Of a DNA stretch of 64,000 bases, positions 16,950-26,488 are shown piece by piece. The DNA comes from Litchfieldia stipae (GTDB taxonomy: Bacteria; Bacillota; Bacilli; Bacillales; Bacillaceae_L). The stretch covers positions 307,383 through 371,382 of the forward strand of contig NZ_JACYHA010000003.1 of the NCBI RefSeq assembly GCF_014837155.1, read 5' to 3'. A model generated the notes under the pieces. It had not been told where the DNA came from and did not search any database. It was given only the letters and a program-made list of their open reading frames with translations. Each line of letters begins with the position of its first letter. The first letter of the stretch is position 1. Position numbers and translations under genes: made by a program.

Positions 16950-18764
16950 TTATTGACTTACAAATTTAGGGAGCGTAATTTTAAATGTGGTTCCTTCATT
17001 TATTTTACTTTTAACAGAAATCAGTCCATTATGGTTCTCAATGATCTTATAACTAACCATTAACCCCAGTCCGGTTCCTTTTTCCTTTGTCGTATAGAAG
17101 GGCTCCCCTATTCGATCTAAAATCATCTCAGGAATCCCACAGCCCTCATCTCTAAACTCGATGATGACATGCTCATGACAAAAGGAGATTGTTACAAATA
17201 GATTTCCACCATTTTGCATAGATTCAATCGAATTTTTGATCAGATTAACAAAGACCTGCTTAATTTGATTTTGGTCACAATAGATATATGTCTCTACATT
17301 AGGTAAATCGAGATGGATTTGAATATTTTGTAAGATTGCTTGAGTATCTAGTAAAGTGACAACATCCTGTAAAACCTCTCTAACATCCACCTGATGAAAG
17401 GCATCTTCTGTAGGCTTTGCCAATACTAATAATTCACTTAAAATCAACTCTACACGATTAAGTTCAGAAAAAATGATATGAAAATAATTTTCATTTTCTT
17501 TTGTATGAGTTTGAATGAGCTGCAGGAAGCCTTTAATTGAAGTTAATGGATTTCTAATCTCATGAGCTATACCAGCTGCTAGTTGCCCAGCAATCGATAG
17601 TTTCTCTGATTTAAGCATTAAATCTTCAACATTTTTTCGATCCGTAATGTCCCGAATGATAACTTGGACTGCAGGCTTTTCTACAAAAGTTGTAGGAATA
17701 CAGACAAATTCTGTATAGATTTGTTTTCCATTTAACGTTGACCACGATTGCTTTGTAATGGTATGTTCTTTATTTTCCTCCATCACATTCCTAATCATAT
17801 CTTTCGTCTGATTATGATATTTAGGATTTAATAAGGAATATATATTCTGTCCTAACAGCTCAGTATAATCTTTTGCACCAAACATCTTCACACCTGAATC
17901 ATTAATAAATACCCACGTATCATCATAAATCACAGCAATGGCATCGATTGAATTATGAATGATTTTCTCATAACGCTCCCGGCTATTTTGGAGAACTCTT
18001 TGAAACCTCTTCTTCGAACTGATATTGTGAACAACAAAGCACTCCATATTCTGCTCCATAAAAGATACTGGAGCTGCTTTTAGTTCTACCTCGATATGTT
18101 CTCCATTCTTACTAATCCACCTCTGCTCACTAAGACCCAGATTTAGGCCATTGGCAATCATTTTAATGCCCTTTGTAATGACCATATGATATTCTTGATC
18201 TACAAACTCTAGTAAATGGATCCCCATTAAGCTCGTCCCATTAGAGCATCCTAATAGATTCTTCGATTGCTGATTCATGTATTGAATATAACCATTTTTG
18301 GTGACTATAATTGCAATCGGAGTTAAATCGATTAACTTTGTATTTTCTTCAAATAATTCATTAATACGCGTTTCTTCACGTAGATTTATTGCTTGTTTAT
18401 GTACATTTGAGTTCGGGTCAACTATTCGCTGCATTTTCGCAAATACTTCGTCATGTTTATGCTGGTCACTAATAACATCTATATCTGCTCTAAGCCAAAT
18501 ATACTGTTGGTTCTTTGTGCGAAGTCGAAATGTAAAAGAATGAGCAAGCTTTTGATAAAAAAAGTTACTCTCAACTAAAAATACATCATCAGGATGAGTA
18601 TAGTCTTTCAAACTAGAACCTATTAATTCTTCTTGAGAGAAGCCTAACAGATGTTCACAGCTTGAAGAAATATATAGTATTTTTCCACTTAATGTGAAAG
18701 AAGCAACGATGTTTATTTCTTGTATATTTGGGTCAATTAAAACACTAGGATCTATAGAGCTCAT
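16950..18764 (-). CDS. kinA: Sporulation sensor histidine kinase, KinA-like (three PAS domains)
   Basis: The 604-residue soluble protein has three PAS domains (about 15-115, 145-260 and 265-375), then HisKA with GIAHEIRNPLTSIKGFLQL near residue 400, and a HATPase_c domain with N, G1 (DEGCGIP) and G2 (GTGLGL) boxes. Length and domain order equal B. subtilis KinA, and the first PAS (YISSSCEHLLGFSQEELIGS) is similar to KinA PAS-A. The neighbours patA and ykwC also fit. KinA starts the phosphorelay through Spo0F to Spo0A. No response regulator is adjacent, as expected. AAAGGGGG precedes ATG 18764. Confidence 0.8.
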   Translation of the reverse strand: MSSIDPSVLIDPNIQEINIVASFTLSGKILYISSSCEHLLGFSQEELIGSSLKDYTHPDDVFLVESNFFYQKLAHSFTFRLRTKNQQYIWLRADIDVISDQHKHDEVFAKMQRIVDPNSNVHKQAINLREETRINELFEENTKLIDLTPIAIIVTKNGYIQYMNQQSKNLLGCSNGTSLMGIHLLEFVDQEYHMVITKGIKMIANGLNLGLSEQRWISKNGEHIEVELKAAPVSFMEQNMECFVVHNISSKKRFQRVLQNSRERYEKIIHNSIDAIAVIYDDTWVFINDSGVKMFGAKDYTELLGQNIYSLLNPKYHNQTKDMIRNVMEENKEHTITKQSWSTLNGKQIYTEFVCIPTTFVEKPAVQVIIRDITDRKNVEDLMLKSEKLSIAGQLAAGIAHEIRNPLTSIKGFLQLIQTHTKENENYFHIIFSELNRVELILSELLVLAKPTEDAFHQVDVREVLQDVVTLLDTQAILQNIQIHLDLPNVETYIYCDQNQIKQVFVNLIKNSIESMQNGGNLFVTISFCHEHVIIEFRDEGCGIPEMILDRIGEPFYTTKEKGTGLGLMVSYKIIENHNGLISVKSKINEGTTFKITLPKFVSQ

Positions 18765-18966
18765 TAAGTTGAACCCCCTTTTTCATATAATTATAATTAA
18801 TCATCCAGATCCAAACACCACATAGATGGATAACATGAAATAAACAACAACTAGAGTCTAGTAATTGAATATATATATTTATACATTAATTTACATTAAA
18901 TATGATATCTATAGGCATAAAGATTCATTTAAGCTCCTACTAAAGAACCAATCGCTGTTTTTGCTC

Positions 18967-18997
18967 AAAAAAAGACCACAGTTTTAAAAACTATGGC
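18967..18997 (-). terminator. Terminator of ykwC
   Basis: On the minus strand CCATAGTTTTTAAAACTGTGG is followed by TCTTTTTTT. Confidence 0.8.
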
Positions 18998-19007
18998 CAG
19001 TTCGTAA

Positions 19008-19883
19008 TTATTTTAATAGCTTATATAATGCTTGTGTTCCATTATTTTCTTCACCCATTTGTGCTAGTTCATCATATAGAGATTTAGCAAGGTCTAAACC
19101 AGGTGTTTTCATTCCCATTGTTTCTGCTTCATTCAGGGCAATTGACATGTCCTTAATAAAGTGTTTTATGTAGAAGCCTGGATCATAATCACCATTAATC
19201 ATCTTTGGTGCCAAATTGCTTAAAGACCAGCTCCCTGCAGCACCAGCAGATATACTCATTAATACCTTCTCTGGATTAAGTCCAGCATTAGTAGCATAGG
19301 CCATGGCCTCTGATACACCAATCATATTTGATGCGATCGCAATTTGATTACATAGCTTAGTGTGTTGACCTGCCCCTGCCTCACCTTGATGGACAATATT
19401 TTGCCCCATGCATTCAAATATTGGTAAGCATACTGTATAGGCAATTTCGTCCCCTCCAACCATTATTGTCAGCTTGGCATCTCTTGCACCGATATCCCCA
19501 CCAGAAACTGGTGCATCAAGAGCATACATCTCTCTTTTTTTCGCTTCCTCATAGATCTTCTTAGCCAAAGTAGGAGTAGATGTAGTCATATCAATAACAA
19601 ATGTTCCTTTTTTGCAATGATTGAGTACTCCATCCTCGCCTAAATATACCTCTTCAACATCCTTAGGATAACCGACAATGGTAATCACCACATTTGCCTC
19701 TTTTGAAAGTTCGGCGACTGAATCCTTCCAAGTTGCTCCATTTTCTAGTAGATCATTCGCTTTATGTTTTGTACGTGTGTATACTAAAACCTTATATCCC
19801 GCTTTTAGTAAATGACTAGCCATGCTTTTTCCCATTACACCAGTACCTATAAATCCAATCACAGTATTTTCAATTGTTAACAT
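19008..19883 (-). CDS. ykwC: Beta-hydroxyacid dehydrogenase family oxidoreductase YkwC
   Basis: The start ATG 19883 has GAGGGTGGAGGG upstream; the longer in-frame start at 19934 is unlikely. The 291-residue protein has the Rossmann motif GFIGTGVMGKSMASH, the substrate loop DAPVSGGDIGA and the catalytic-lysine segment GQHTKLCNQIAIASN of the 3-hydroxyisobutyrate/tartronate-semialdehyde reductase family. The exact substrate is unknown. Sequence and place correspond to B. subtilis ykwC. Confidence 0.9.
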   Translation of the reverse strand: MLTIENTVIGFIGTGVMGKSMASHLLKAGYKVLVYTRTKHKANDLLENGATWKDSVAELSKEANVVITIVGYPKDVEEVYLGEDGVLNHCKKGTFVIDMTTSTPTLAKKIYEEAKKREMYALDAPVSGGDIGARDAKLTIMVGGDEIAYTVCLPIFECMGQNIVHQGEAGAGQHTKLCNQIAIASNMIGVSEAMAYATNAGLNPEKVLMSISAGAAGSWSLSNLAPKMINGDYDPGFYIKHFIKDMSIALNEAETMGMKTPGLDLAKSLYDELAQMGEENNGTQALYKLLK

Positions 19884-20042
19884 ATACCCTCCACCCTCTC
19901 TAACAAATCCATTCGTTTTACTAAATAATATCATATTTATGATTCTAACTTACATAATTTATGGGAAATTGGGGATTTGTACCTGACGGATGTCTCCATG
20001 ATTACATAATCTATAACAAATCGTTTGAGGAGGTGTTTCATA

Positions 20043-20150
20043 ATGAGTGCAGGTACAGGCGCTGGATATGGAGCAGGTTTTGCTTTGATTGTTGTTTTAT
20101 TTATTCTTTTAATCATTGTAGGTTCTGCTTACGTAGGTTACGGATACTAA
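20043..20150 (+). CDS. YjcZ-family sporulation peptide (35 aa)
   Basis: ATG 20043, behind GAGGAGGTGTTTCATA, encodes 35 residues: a Gly-rich head (SAGTGAGYG), one membrane helix [15 protein letters not shown], and a Tyr/Gly-rich tail ending GYGY. The hydrophobic core is identical to the two tandem copies at 42948 and 43097. YjcZ-type peptides are made in sporulating Bacillus and lodge in membranes or coat; their role is unknown. A terminator follows. Confidence 0.85.
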   Translation: MSAGTGAGYGAGFALIVVLFILLIIVGSAYVGYGY

Positions 20151-20168
20151 TATAGATAAATTCTCAAG

Positions 20169-20209
20169 AAAAACCACTTGATGAAGGCAAATTTCATCAA
20201 GTGGTTTTC
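20169..20209. terminator. Bidirectional terminator
   Basis: AAAACCACTTGATGAA and TTTCATCAAGTGGTTTT form a 15-bp stem between convergent small genes. Confidence 0.9.
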
Positions 20210-20234
20210 AATGTTAGAAGTACTATCTCTCACT

Positions 20235-20438
20235 TTATTTTTTCTTCCCATCAAAAAACTTACTGAATTTCTTCATTTCTTCATCTTCGCTAGGCTGTAG
20301 ATGTAATGGATTGTTCTCTGGATTCACATCACTTCGAACTCCCATCTGATTACTTTCAGTTGCCATGGAATCATTAATAACTCCCTCATATTTGCCATCA
20401 TTATTAGGATTATGCTCATGTAGACCTTCTCTTCTCAT
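20235..20438 (-). CDS. Small hydrophilic hypothetical protein
   Basis: This 67-residue protein has a perfect AGGAGGTGTATGATAA site before its ATG. It is hydrophilic and probably disordered, rich in Asn, Glu and Lys, with a basic end (KKFSKFFDGKKK). It has no membrane segment and no known motif. It converges on the YjcZ peptide gene. Low-complexity composition and company suggest a sporulation peptide, but that is a guess. Confidence 0.7.
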   Translation of the reverse strand: MRREGLHEHNPNNDGKYEGVINDSMATESNQMGVRSDVNPENNPLHLQPSEDEEMKKFSKFFDGKKK

Positions 20439-20549
20439 TTATCATACACCTCCTAATCTTAACGTTTGTGTATTAACAAAATTTATGTATAGTTATTACT
20501 ATAAGAAACACTTGATTGTTAAAAAACATGTAAAAAGGTGGTGTCTCAT

Positions 20550-21218
20550 TTGTTTAAGGAATTTTATGTTTTTGATGGTGCAATTCCTAAAAAAGCGATT
20601 ATTCGAAACTATACCGTTGATGACTTTGATGAATTAATACGTGTCCAACAGGAGAGTTTTCCTCCCCCATTCCCTTCTGAACTCTGGTGGAACAAACAAC
20701 AATTACAGAATCACGTTACATTATTTCCAGAAGGAGCACTATGTGTTGAGATAGAAGGAGTTATTTGTGGATCGATGACAGGCTTAAGAGTTGATTTTGA
20801 TCCAGAACATCCTAACCATACATGGGAGCAAATAACGGACAATGGATATATCAGTAATCATGTAGATACTGGTAATACATTATATATCGTCGATATATGT
20901 GTGAGCCCTAAATATCGAACCTATGGTCTTGGTAAATGGTTGATGCAATCCATGTACGAGGTAGTTGTTCATTTAGGAATTGATCGTTTGCTCGGTGGTG
21001 GTCGTATCTCAGGCTATCATAGATATGCAGATTCATTATCAGCCGACCACTACATAGAGAAGGTGCTCTCAGGTGAGCTTAAGGATCCTGTTATTACGTT
21101 TTTACTTCGTTGTGGCAGAAGCCCTGTTCATTTAATTGACAATTATTTAGAAGATGATGAGTCACATAACTATGGGTTATTAATGGAATGGAAGAATCCC
21201 TTCCTTGAACAAAAATAA
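20550..21218 (+). CDS. ykwB: GNAT acetyltransferase YkwB
   Basis: The TTG at 20550 is 8 nt from AAGGTGG and is preferred to the GTG codons overlapping that site; it gives 222 residues. The GNAT core YIVDICVSPKYRTYGLGKWLM (beta-4/motif A with R-x-x-x-G-L-G type acetyl-CoA loop) lies near residues 110-132, and the C-terminus continues with a family-specific GGGRISGYHRYAD segment. It matches B. subtilis YkwB in place and appearance. The substrate is unknown. It converges on ptsI. Confidence 0.8.
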   Translation: MFKEFYVFDGAIPKKAIIRNYTVDDFDELIRVQQESFPPPFPSELWWNKQQLQNHVTLFPEGALCVEIEGVICGSMTGLRVDFDPEHPNHTWEQITDNGYISNHVDTGNTLYIVDICVSPKYRTYGLGKWLMQSMYEVVVHLGIDRLLGGGRISGYHRYADSLSADHYIEKVLSGELKDPVITFLLRCGRSPVHLIDNYLEDDESHNYGLLMEWKNPFLEQK

Positions 21219-21222
21219 TTAC

Positions 21223-21257
21223 AAAAAAAATCAGACCCAATTTGGATCTGATTTTTT
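21223..21257. terminator. Bidirectional terminator between ykwB and ptsI
   Basis: AAAAAATCAGA and TCTGATTTTTT form the stem around a CCCAATTTGGA loop. Confidence 0.9.
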
Positions 21258-21265
21258 CTATAGAA

Positions 21266-22978
21266 TTAAAGATTTTTTTGAACAAATTCAACTACTTCTT
21301 CAGTTGTACCAAATGATAGAATTTGTTCTTTCAAGCTTGAAGCTTTTTCTTTTGAAAGCTTCTTAAGCTGAGAACGAGCAGGTAGGATAGAAGTTGCACT
21401 CATGCTGAACTCATCTAAACCAAGGCTTAAAAGAATTGGAATCGCAATTGGATCTCCGGCCATTTCTCCACACATACCAGCCCATTTGCCTTCTTTGTGA
21501 GCTGCATCAATGACTGTACTAATTAAACGTAAGATTGATGGATTGTATGGTTGGTAAAGATAAGAAACTCGTTCATTCATACGATCTGCTGCCATTGTGT
21601 ATTGAATTAAATCATTTGTACCAATACTGAAGAAATCAACTTCTTTCGCAAATTGGTCAGCAATTACAGCAGTTGATGGAATTTCAACCATGATTCCAAT
21701 TTCTATCTCCTCAGATACTTCAACTCCACTTGCCTTAAGCTTCTCTTTCTCATCTAAAAGAATCTCTTTAGCTTGGCGGAATTCTCCTAAAGTCGCAATC
21801 ATCGGGAACATAATTTTCAAATTCCCATAAGTACTTGCTCGTAATAAAGCACGTAATTGTGTACGGAAAATGTCTTGCTCTTCTAAGCAAAGACGTATTG
21901 CTCTAAATCCTAGGAATGGGTTTAATTCCTTAGGAAGATGAAGGTAAGGAAGCTCTTTATCTCCACCGATATCTAATGTTCTTACAACTACTGGCTTACC
22001 TTCCATACGTTCAAGTACAGCTTTGTAAGCTTCGAATTGTTCTTCTTCAGTAGGAAGTTGATCTCTTCCCATATACAGGAATTCTGTACGGTAAAGACCT
22101 ACTCCTTCACCACCGTTAGCTAATACACCTTTTACATCATCTGGTGTACCAATATTAGCAGCTAATTCTACATGATGATCATCACTTGTTACAGTTGGTT
22201 CATTAACAAGCTTAGCCCACTCAGCTTTTTGAGCATCATATTGTTCTTTTTTTGCTTTGTACTCTGCAATTGTTTCTTCACTTGGGTCTACAATCACTTC
22301 ACCATCAAGTCCATCAACAATCACAAATACTCCATTTTGAATATCAGAAGTAACAGATTTTGTACCTACTACAGCAGGTATTTCCATTGAACGCGCCATA
22401 ATCGCTGAATGTGACGTACGACCACCAATATCAGTAGTAAATCCACGAACAAAGTCACGATTTAGTTGCGCTGTATCAGATGGAGTTAAATCTTCAGCAA
22501 TAATAATTACTTCTTCTGAAATCATGCTAGGATTTGAAATCTTCACACCTAATAGATGTGCTAACACACGTTTTGTAACATCTTTAATATCTGCTGCACG
22601 TTCTTTCATATATTCGTTATCCATTGATTCGAACATTTGAATAAACATTGTTGCCGTTTCATTTAATGAGAATTCAGCATTCACATTCTCATTCTTAATG
22701 CGATCCTTAATCGGATTAATTAATTCTGGATCACTTAACACAAGAAGATGAGCAGCAAAGATTGCTGCTTTATCTTCTCCTAAATCTTGATTAGCTTTTT
22801 CTTTAATTACTTCAAGTTCTTGCTTGGCTGTTTCCAGTGCATCGACAAAGCGCTGGATTTCTTCTTCCGGGTTAGTAATTGACTGTTTAACAACTGTTAA
22901 ATCAGGATTCTCTAACCGATAAGCTTTTGCAAATGCAATTCCTGCTGATGCGGCAATACCTTTAATAATTGTTGACAT
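21266..22978 (-). CDS. ptsI: PTS enzyme I (phosphoenolpyruvate-protein phosphotransferase)
   Basis: The 570-residue protein is full-length enzyme I. It has an HPr-binding N-terminal domain, the phosphohistidine segment [15 protein letters not shown] near residue 190, and a PEP-binding barrel with [20 protein letters not shown] and the catalytic Cys in [10 protein letters not shown] near 500. It passes phosphate from PEP to HPr for all PTS sugars. It follows ptsH by 3 bp in the usual ptsGHI order. Confidence 0.97.
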   Translation of the reverse strand: MSTIIKGIAASAGIAFAKAYRLENPDLTVVKQSITNPEEEIQRFVDALETAKQELEVIKEKANQDLGEDKAAIFAAHLLVLSDPELINPIKDRIKNENVNAEFSLNETATMFIQMFESMDNEYMKERAADIKDVTKRVLAHLLGVKISNPSMISEEVIIIAEDLTPSDTAQLNRDFVRGFTTDIGGRTSHSAIMARSMEIPAVVGTKSVTSDIQNGVFVIVDGLDGEVIVDPSEETIAEYKAKKEQYDAQKAEWAKLVNEPTVTSDDHHVELAANIGTPDDVKGVLANGGEGVGLYRTEFLYMGRDQLPTEEEQFEAYKAVLERMEGKPVVVRTLDIGGDKELPYLHLPKELNPFLGFRAIRLCLEEQDIFRTQLRALLRASTYGNLKIMFPMIATLGEFRQAKEILLDEKEKLKASGVEVSEEIEIGIMVEIPSTAVIADQFAKEVDFFSIGTNDLIQYTMAADRMNERVSYLYQPYNPSILRLISTVIDAAHKEGKWAGMCGEMAGDPIAIPILLSLGLDEFSMSATSILPARSQLKKLSKEKASSLKEQILSFGTTEEVVEFVQKNL

Positions 22979-22981
22979 AAC

Positions 22982-23242
22982 TTACAATCCTTCGCTTTTG
23001 AAAGTTTCTTCAATTGCTGCTAATGCTTCCTCTGCATCAGCACCTTCAGCTACTACTTTAATTTCTGCTCCATGACCAATTCCAAGTGACATTACACCCA
23101 TAATTGATTTTAAGTTTACTGAACGACCATTGAATTCTAAATTAATATCTGAATTGAATTTCCCTGCTGCTTGAACTAAAGCCGTAGCTGGACGAGCATG
23201 GATCCCTGATTCACTAGTTACTTTAAATGTTTTTTCTGCCAT
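22982..23242 (-). CDS. ptsH: PTS phosphocarrier HPr
   Basis: The 86-residue protein carries the active-site His15 in SGIHARPAT and the regulatory Ser46 in [11 protein letters not shown]. The latter is the HPrK target through which Gram-positive bacteria trigger CcpA-dependent catabolite repression. AGGAGAG precedes the ATG. It lies between ptsG and ptsI on the minus strand. Confidence 0.98.
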   Translation of the reverse strand: MAEKTFKVTSESGIHARPATALVQAAGKFNSDINLEFNGRSVNLKSIMGVMSLGIGHGAEIKVVAEGADAEEALAAIEETFKSEGL

Positions 23243-23275
23243 TTTTCATTCTCTCCTTTTGTTTTAGAAACTTAT

Positions 23276-25339
23276 TTATTTGATGGTAATGATATTTTCT
23301 TCACTTAGATTTACATTACCTTCTTTATTAATAATGACTTCTTGACCACTCTTAAGATTTGTAAATACGATTGGTGTGATAATTGATGTCGCATTTTTCT
23401 CAACGAAATCAAGATCTACCTTAAGTAATGGTTGTCCCTTTGTTACTTTATCGCCTTGAGATACAAGTGTCTCAAATCCTTCACCCTTTAAGTTAACTGT
23501 ATCAATACCAAAATGGATAAGAATTTCGCGACCTGTTGGTGTTTCAATCCCAATTGCGTGTTTAGTTGGGAATAGGTTAACAATTGTTCCATCTGCTGGT
23601 GAAACAACAGTTCCTTCTTCTGGTAAAATTGCAAAACCATCTCCCATCATTTTCCCAGCAAATACTTGGTCTGGTACTTCTGTGATAGGTAAGATTTTCC
23701 CTTTAATTGGTGCTACTAATTCATCATTTTCATCAACGTTATTCTGCATTTCTTCTGGAACAACATCTTCAATTTGTTCTTTCACTTCTGTATTTGGAGA
23801 AACCACTGTAGGAACAGGCGTCTTACCATCCATAATGTCCTTGATTTGTGATTTTAATGTATCAGATTTAGGTCCAAATATCGCTTGAATATTGTTTCCT
23901 ACTTCCAACACTCCAGATGCACCCAGTTGCTTCAGGCGATTCTTGTCAACATTTTTACTATCATTTACTGATACTCTAAGTCTTGTGATACATGCATCAA
24001 GGTGTGCAATATTTTCTTTTCCACCCATTGCTTGTAGTACGTTGAACGGAAGCTCACTAACTTGTCCAGTGCTAACTGTTTCCGCTCCTTCTTGTACATC
24101 TTCACGACCAGGAGTTTTTAAGTTAAACTTTCTGATTGCAAATCGGAAACCAAAATAGTAAATAAGTGAGAAGACAAGACCTACTGGAATGACTAACCAC
24201 CAAGCAGTTCTATTTGGTAGAACTCCGAATAGAATATAATCGATTACCCCACCAGAGAATGTCATACCAATTTTAACATTTAGAATATCCATAACCATAA
24301 ATGATAATCCAGCGAATACCGCATGGATAGCAAATAGAATCGGAGCTACGAATAAGAATGAGAATTCTAATGGCTCAGTAATACCTGTTAAGAATGAAGT
24401 TAATGCCGCTGAACCCATGATTCCTGCAACAAGCTTCTTTTGTTCTGGACGAGCTTCATGATAAATCGCTAATGCTGCTGCAGGAAGACCGAACATCATG
24501 AATGGGAATTTACCAGTCATAAAGGTTCCAGCAGTAAATTCAGCACCGTCTCTTAACTGTGCCATAAAAATACGTTGATCTCCACGGAATGTTTCTCCAG
24601 CTGCGTTTGTCCATTGTCCAAACTCATACCAAATTGGAGAATAGAAAATGTGATGTAAACCAAATGGAATTAATGAACGTTCAATTAGTCCAAAGACAAA
24701 TGCTGAAACTGTTCGATTTGCATCAATAATATAGTATGAGAAATGATTTAGGCCTGTTTGAATTGGTGGCCAAATGAAAACAAGTGCAATTCCAACAAGT
24801 ACAGCTGAAACAGCCGTGATAATTGGTACAAAGCGCTTTCCTGCAAAGAACCCTAAATATGCAGGTAGTTCCATCTTGAAATATTTATTGTACATGGTGG
24901 CTGCTAAAATACCTATGATGATACCACCAAATACGCCAGTTTGAATAGTTGGAATACCTAGAACTGTAGCATATGCTGCTGAATTCTCAGCTACCATTTC
25001 TGGTGTTACGCCGATAATAGCACCCATTGTAACATTCATAATCAGGTATCCAATGATTGCAGCTAATGCTGCTACCCCTTCTCCTCCAGCTAAACCAACA
25101 GCAACCCCTACTGCAAATAGAACAGGAAGATTTGCAAAGACAATATCTCCAGCTTGCTCCATTACTGTAGCAATTAACACGATCCAATCATTAGCTAAGA
25201 ATGGTAGACGTGCGACAGAATCAGGGTTTTTCATTGCATTACCAAATGCCAGAAGAAGTCCGGCTGCTGGTAAAAGAGCAACAGGTAACATTAAGGCTTT
25301 ACCAACCTTTTGTAATGTACCGAATAAATTCTTAAACAT
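23276..25339 (-). CDS. ptsG: Glucose-specific PTS enzyme IICBA
   Basis: The start is ATG 25339 behind TTAGGAGGATTACTTGTT; upstream in-frame codons read through the leader and should be ignored. The 687-residue protein has the order IIC (about 1-400, many membrane segments), IIB with phosphocysteine in [11 protein letters not shown] near 450, and IIA with phosphohistidine in [14 protein letters not shown] near 610. It imports and phosphorylates glucose. The leader holds a GlcT-type antiterminator/terminator, so expression follows glucose supply. Confidence 0.95.
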   Translation of the reverse strand: MFKNLFGTLQKVGKALMLPVALLPAAGLLLAFGNAMKNPDSVARLPFLANDWIVLIATVMEQAGDIVFANLPVLFAVGVAVGLAGGEGVAALAAIIGYLIMNVTMGAIIGVTPEMVAENSAAYATVLGIPTIQTGVFGGIIIGILAATMYNKYFKMELPAYLGFFAGKRFVPIITAVSAVLVGIALVFIWPPIQTGLNHFSYYIIDANRTVSAFVFGLIERSLIPFGLHHIFYSPIWYEFGQWTNAAGETFRGDQRIFMAQLRDGAEFTAGTFMTGKFPFMMFGLPAAALAIYHEARPEQKKLVAGIMGSAALTSFLTGITEPLEFSFLFVAPILFAIHAVFAGLSFMVMDILNVKIGMTFSGGVIDYILFGVLPNRTAWWLVIPVGLVFSLIYYFGFRFAIRKFNLKTPGREDVQEGAETVSTGQVSELPFNVLQAMGGKENIAHLDACITRLRVSVNDSKNVDKNRLKQLGASGVLEVGNNIQAIFGPKSDTLKSQIKDIMDGKTPVPTVVSPNTEVKEQIEDVVPEEMQNNVDENDELVAPIKGKILPITEVPDQVFAGKMMGDGFAILPEEGTVVSPADGTIVNLFPTKHAIGIETPTGREILIHFGIDTVNLKGEGFETLVSQGDKVTKGQPLLKVDLDFVEKNATSIITPIVFTNLKSGQEVIINKEGNVNLSEENIITIK

Positions 25340-25409
25340 AACAAGTAATCCTCCTAATAAATTTGTGATTTCAACAAACCTTGTTAACCGTTTACACATT
25401 TTGGAAATC

Positions 25410-25497
25410 AAAAAAGGCATGAGGAAGTGATGATCAAATCGTATAAGGATAGAGTACCCTTAATACTAAAATTAAATCATCAAATTCACTCATGCCT
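25410..25497 (-). terminator. Leader terminator of ptsG controlled by GlcT
   Basis: On the minus strand AGGCATGAG (25497-25489) pairs with CTCATGCCT (25423-25415), followed by TTTTTT. Its 5' arm overlaps the antiterminator site, the standard arrangement for BglG/GlcT control. Confidence 0.88.
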
Positions 25498-25516
25498 GAT
25501 CGAATCAGTAACACGT
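25487..25516 (-). promoter_or_regulatory. Ribonucleic antiterminator (RAT) site for GlcT in the ptsG leader
   Basis: The minus-strand segment ACGTGTTACTGATTCGATCA and onward into GGCATGAG resembles RAT elements (the GTTACTGAT...AGGC pattern) recognised by the N-terminal domain of GlcT. When GlcT is bound, the terminator at 25410-25497 cannot form. Confidence 0.8.
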
Positions 25517-25520
25517 AAAT

Positions 25521-25550
25521 TTAATACGCTTATTCAGATTTATTAACCAA
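25521..25550 (-). promoter_or_regulatory. Probable sigma-A promoter of ptsG
   Basis: TTGGTT (25550-25545) and TATTAA (25526-25521) are separated by 18 bp on the minus strand. They are located so that transcription would start just before the RAT site. The -35 lies inside the 3' end of glcT. Confidence 0.5.
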
Positions 25551-26375
25551 CCGTTGTAAATGCATCGTTAAGTAAACTGCCTCTGCATCATAAACAGGTA
25601 ACTTTAATGTTTGTTGCATCACTTTAATGACTTTCCACGACAGATTATAACATATAGGATATTCTTCCTTCAACACTAAAGCTAATTTTTCTGGTTCTTT
25701 CACATTTTCGCCATTTTTTACTCGTTCAATTGTATAGCGTAAATGTCGAATTAAACGTAAATAATGAAGACCTTCTTTGTCAATTTTGACTTTTAATCCT
25801 GTTTCGATAAGAATAATCAATGTATTTATAAGCTGTGAGTGTTTATTAATTTCTGATAGTTCTTTATTAACAATTGCACTATGAATATGTAAAGCGATAA
25901 AACCCACTTCACCTTCAGGCATCATAATCCCAGTCTTTTCAGAAATGATCTTAACAACTTCCCCAGCTATTTTATATTCATGGGGATACAATGATTTTGT
26001 CTCAATCAAAAATGGATTCGTCACTTTTAATCCTTGTTGAATACGTTTTAGAGCAAATGAAATATGATCAGTTAACGCAACATGTATATGTTCATTTAAA
26101 GTCACATCTACTGATTCATTAATATGATGGATCACTTCATTCATCACTTCAATTGTTTTTTCATCAAGATGAGTCACTAGCTTCTTGTACTGCTCCTGCT
26201 CTTTCTCATCTTCCAAAATAAACACTTTTTCAGCCGATGTAGGAGTAATTTGATCCCCACTCTTTTTATTGAAGCCGATTCCTTTTCCGATTAGAACGAC
26301 TTCCTTATATGATGTATGAGTAGCAATAAGCACATTATTATTTAATATTTTTTTTATTAAAAAGGACTCTTCCAA
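25530..26375 (-). CDS. glcT: PtsGHI operon antiterminator GlcT (BglG family)
   Basis: The 281-residue protein has an N-terminal CAT RNA-binding domain (about 1-60: FLIKKILNNNVLIA, GKGIGFNKKSGD), PRD1 (about 70-170; His in NEHIHVALTDHISFALKR and FIALHIHSA) and PRD2 (about 175-281; HYLRLIRHLRYTIERV, VYLTMHLQR). Phosphorylation by enzyme II in the absence of glucose would inactivate it. The gene lies directly upstream of ptsG with its own promoter, as in B. subtilis. Confidence 0.95.
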   Translation of the reverse strand: MEESFLIKKILNNNVLIATHTSYKEVVLIGKGIGFNKKSGDQITPTSAEKVFILEDEKEQEQYKKLVTHLDEKTIEVMNEVIHHINESVDVTLNEHIHVALTDHISFALKRIQQGLKVTNPFLIETKSLYPHEYKIAGEVVKIISEKTGIMMPEGEVGFIALHIHSAIVNKELSEINKHSQLINTLIILIETGLKVKIDKEGLHYLRLIRHLRYTIERVKNGENVKEPEKLALVLKEEYPICYNLSWKVIKVMQQTLKLPVYDAEAVYLTMHLQRLVNKSE

Positions 26376-26425
26376 CGAATCCTCACTCCTTTTAGGTAAG
26401 CGTTACGAATAGTTGAACCTAATAA

Positions 26426-26454
26426 ATATTACAAGTAGTGTGTCTTACAGTCAA
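26426..26454 (-). promoter_or_regulatory. Sigma-A promoter of glcT
   Basis: TTGACT (26454-26449) and TAATAT (26431-26426) have exactly 17 bp between them on the minus strand, about 50 bp before the glcT start. Confidence 0.75.
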
Positions 26455-26488
26455 TATAAATGATTTAACTGGAATCAGCTTCCTACAA

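Noticed and set aside
23682..25430. Several plus-strand frames opposite ptsG
   Set aside because: All are antisense shadows of the clear EIICBA coding sequence.
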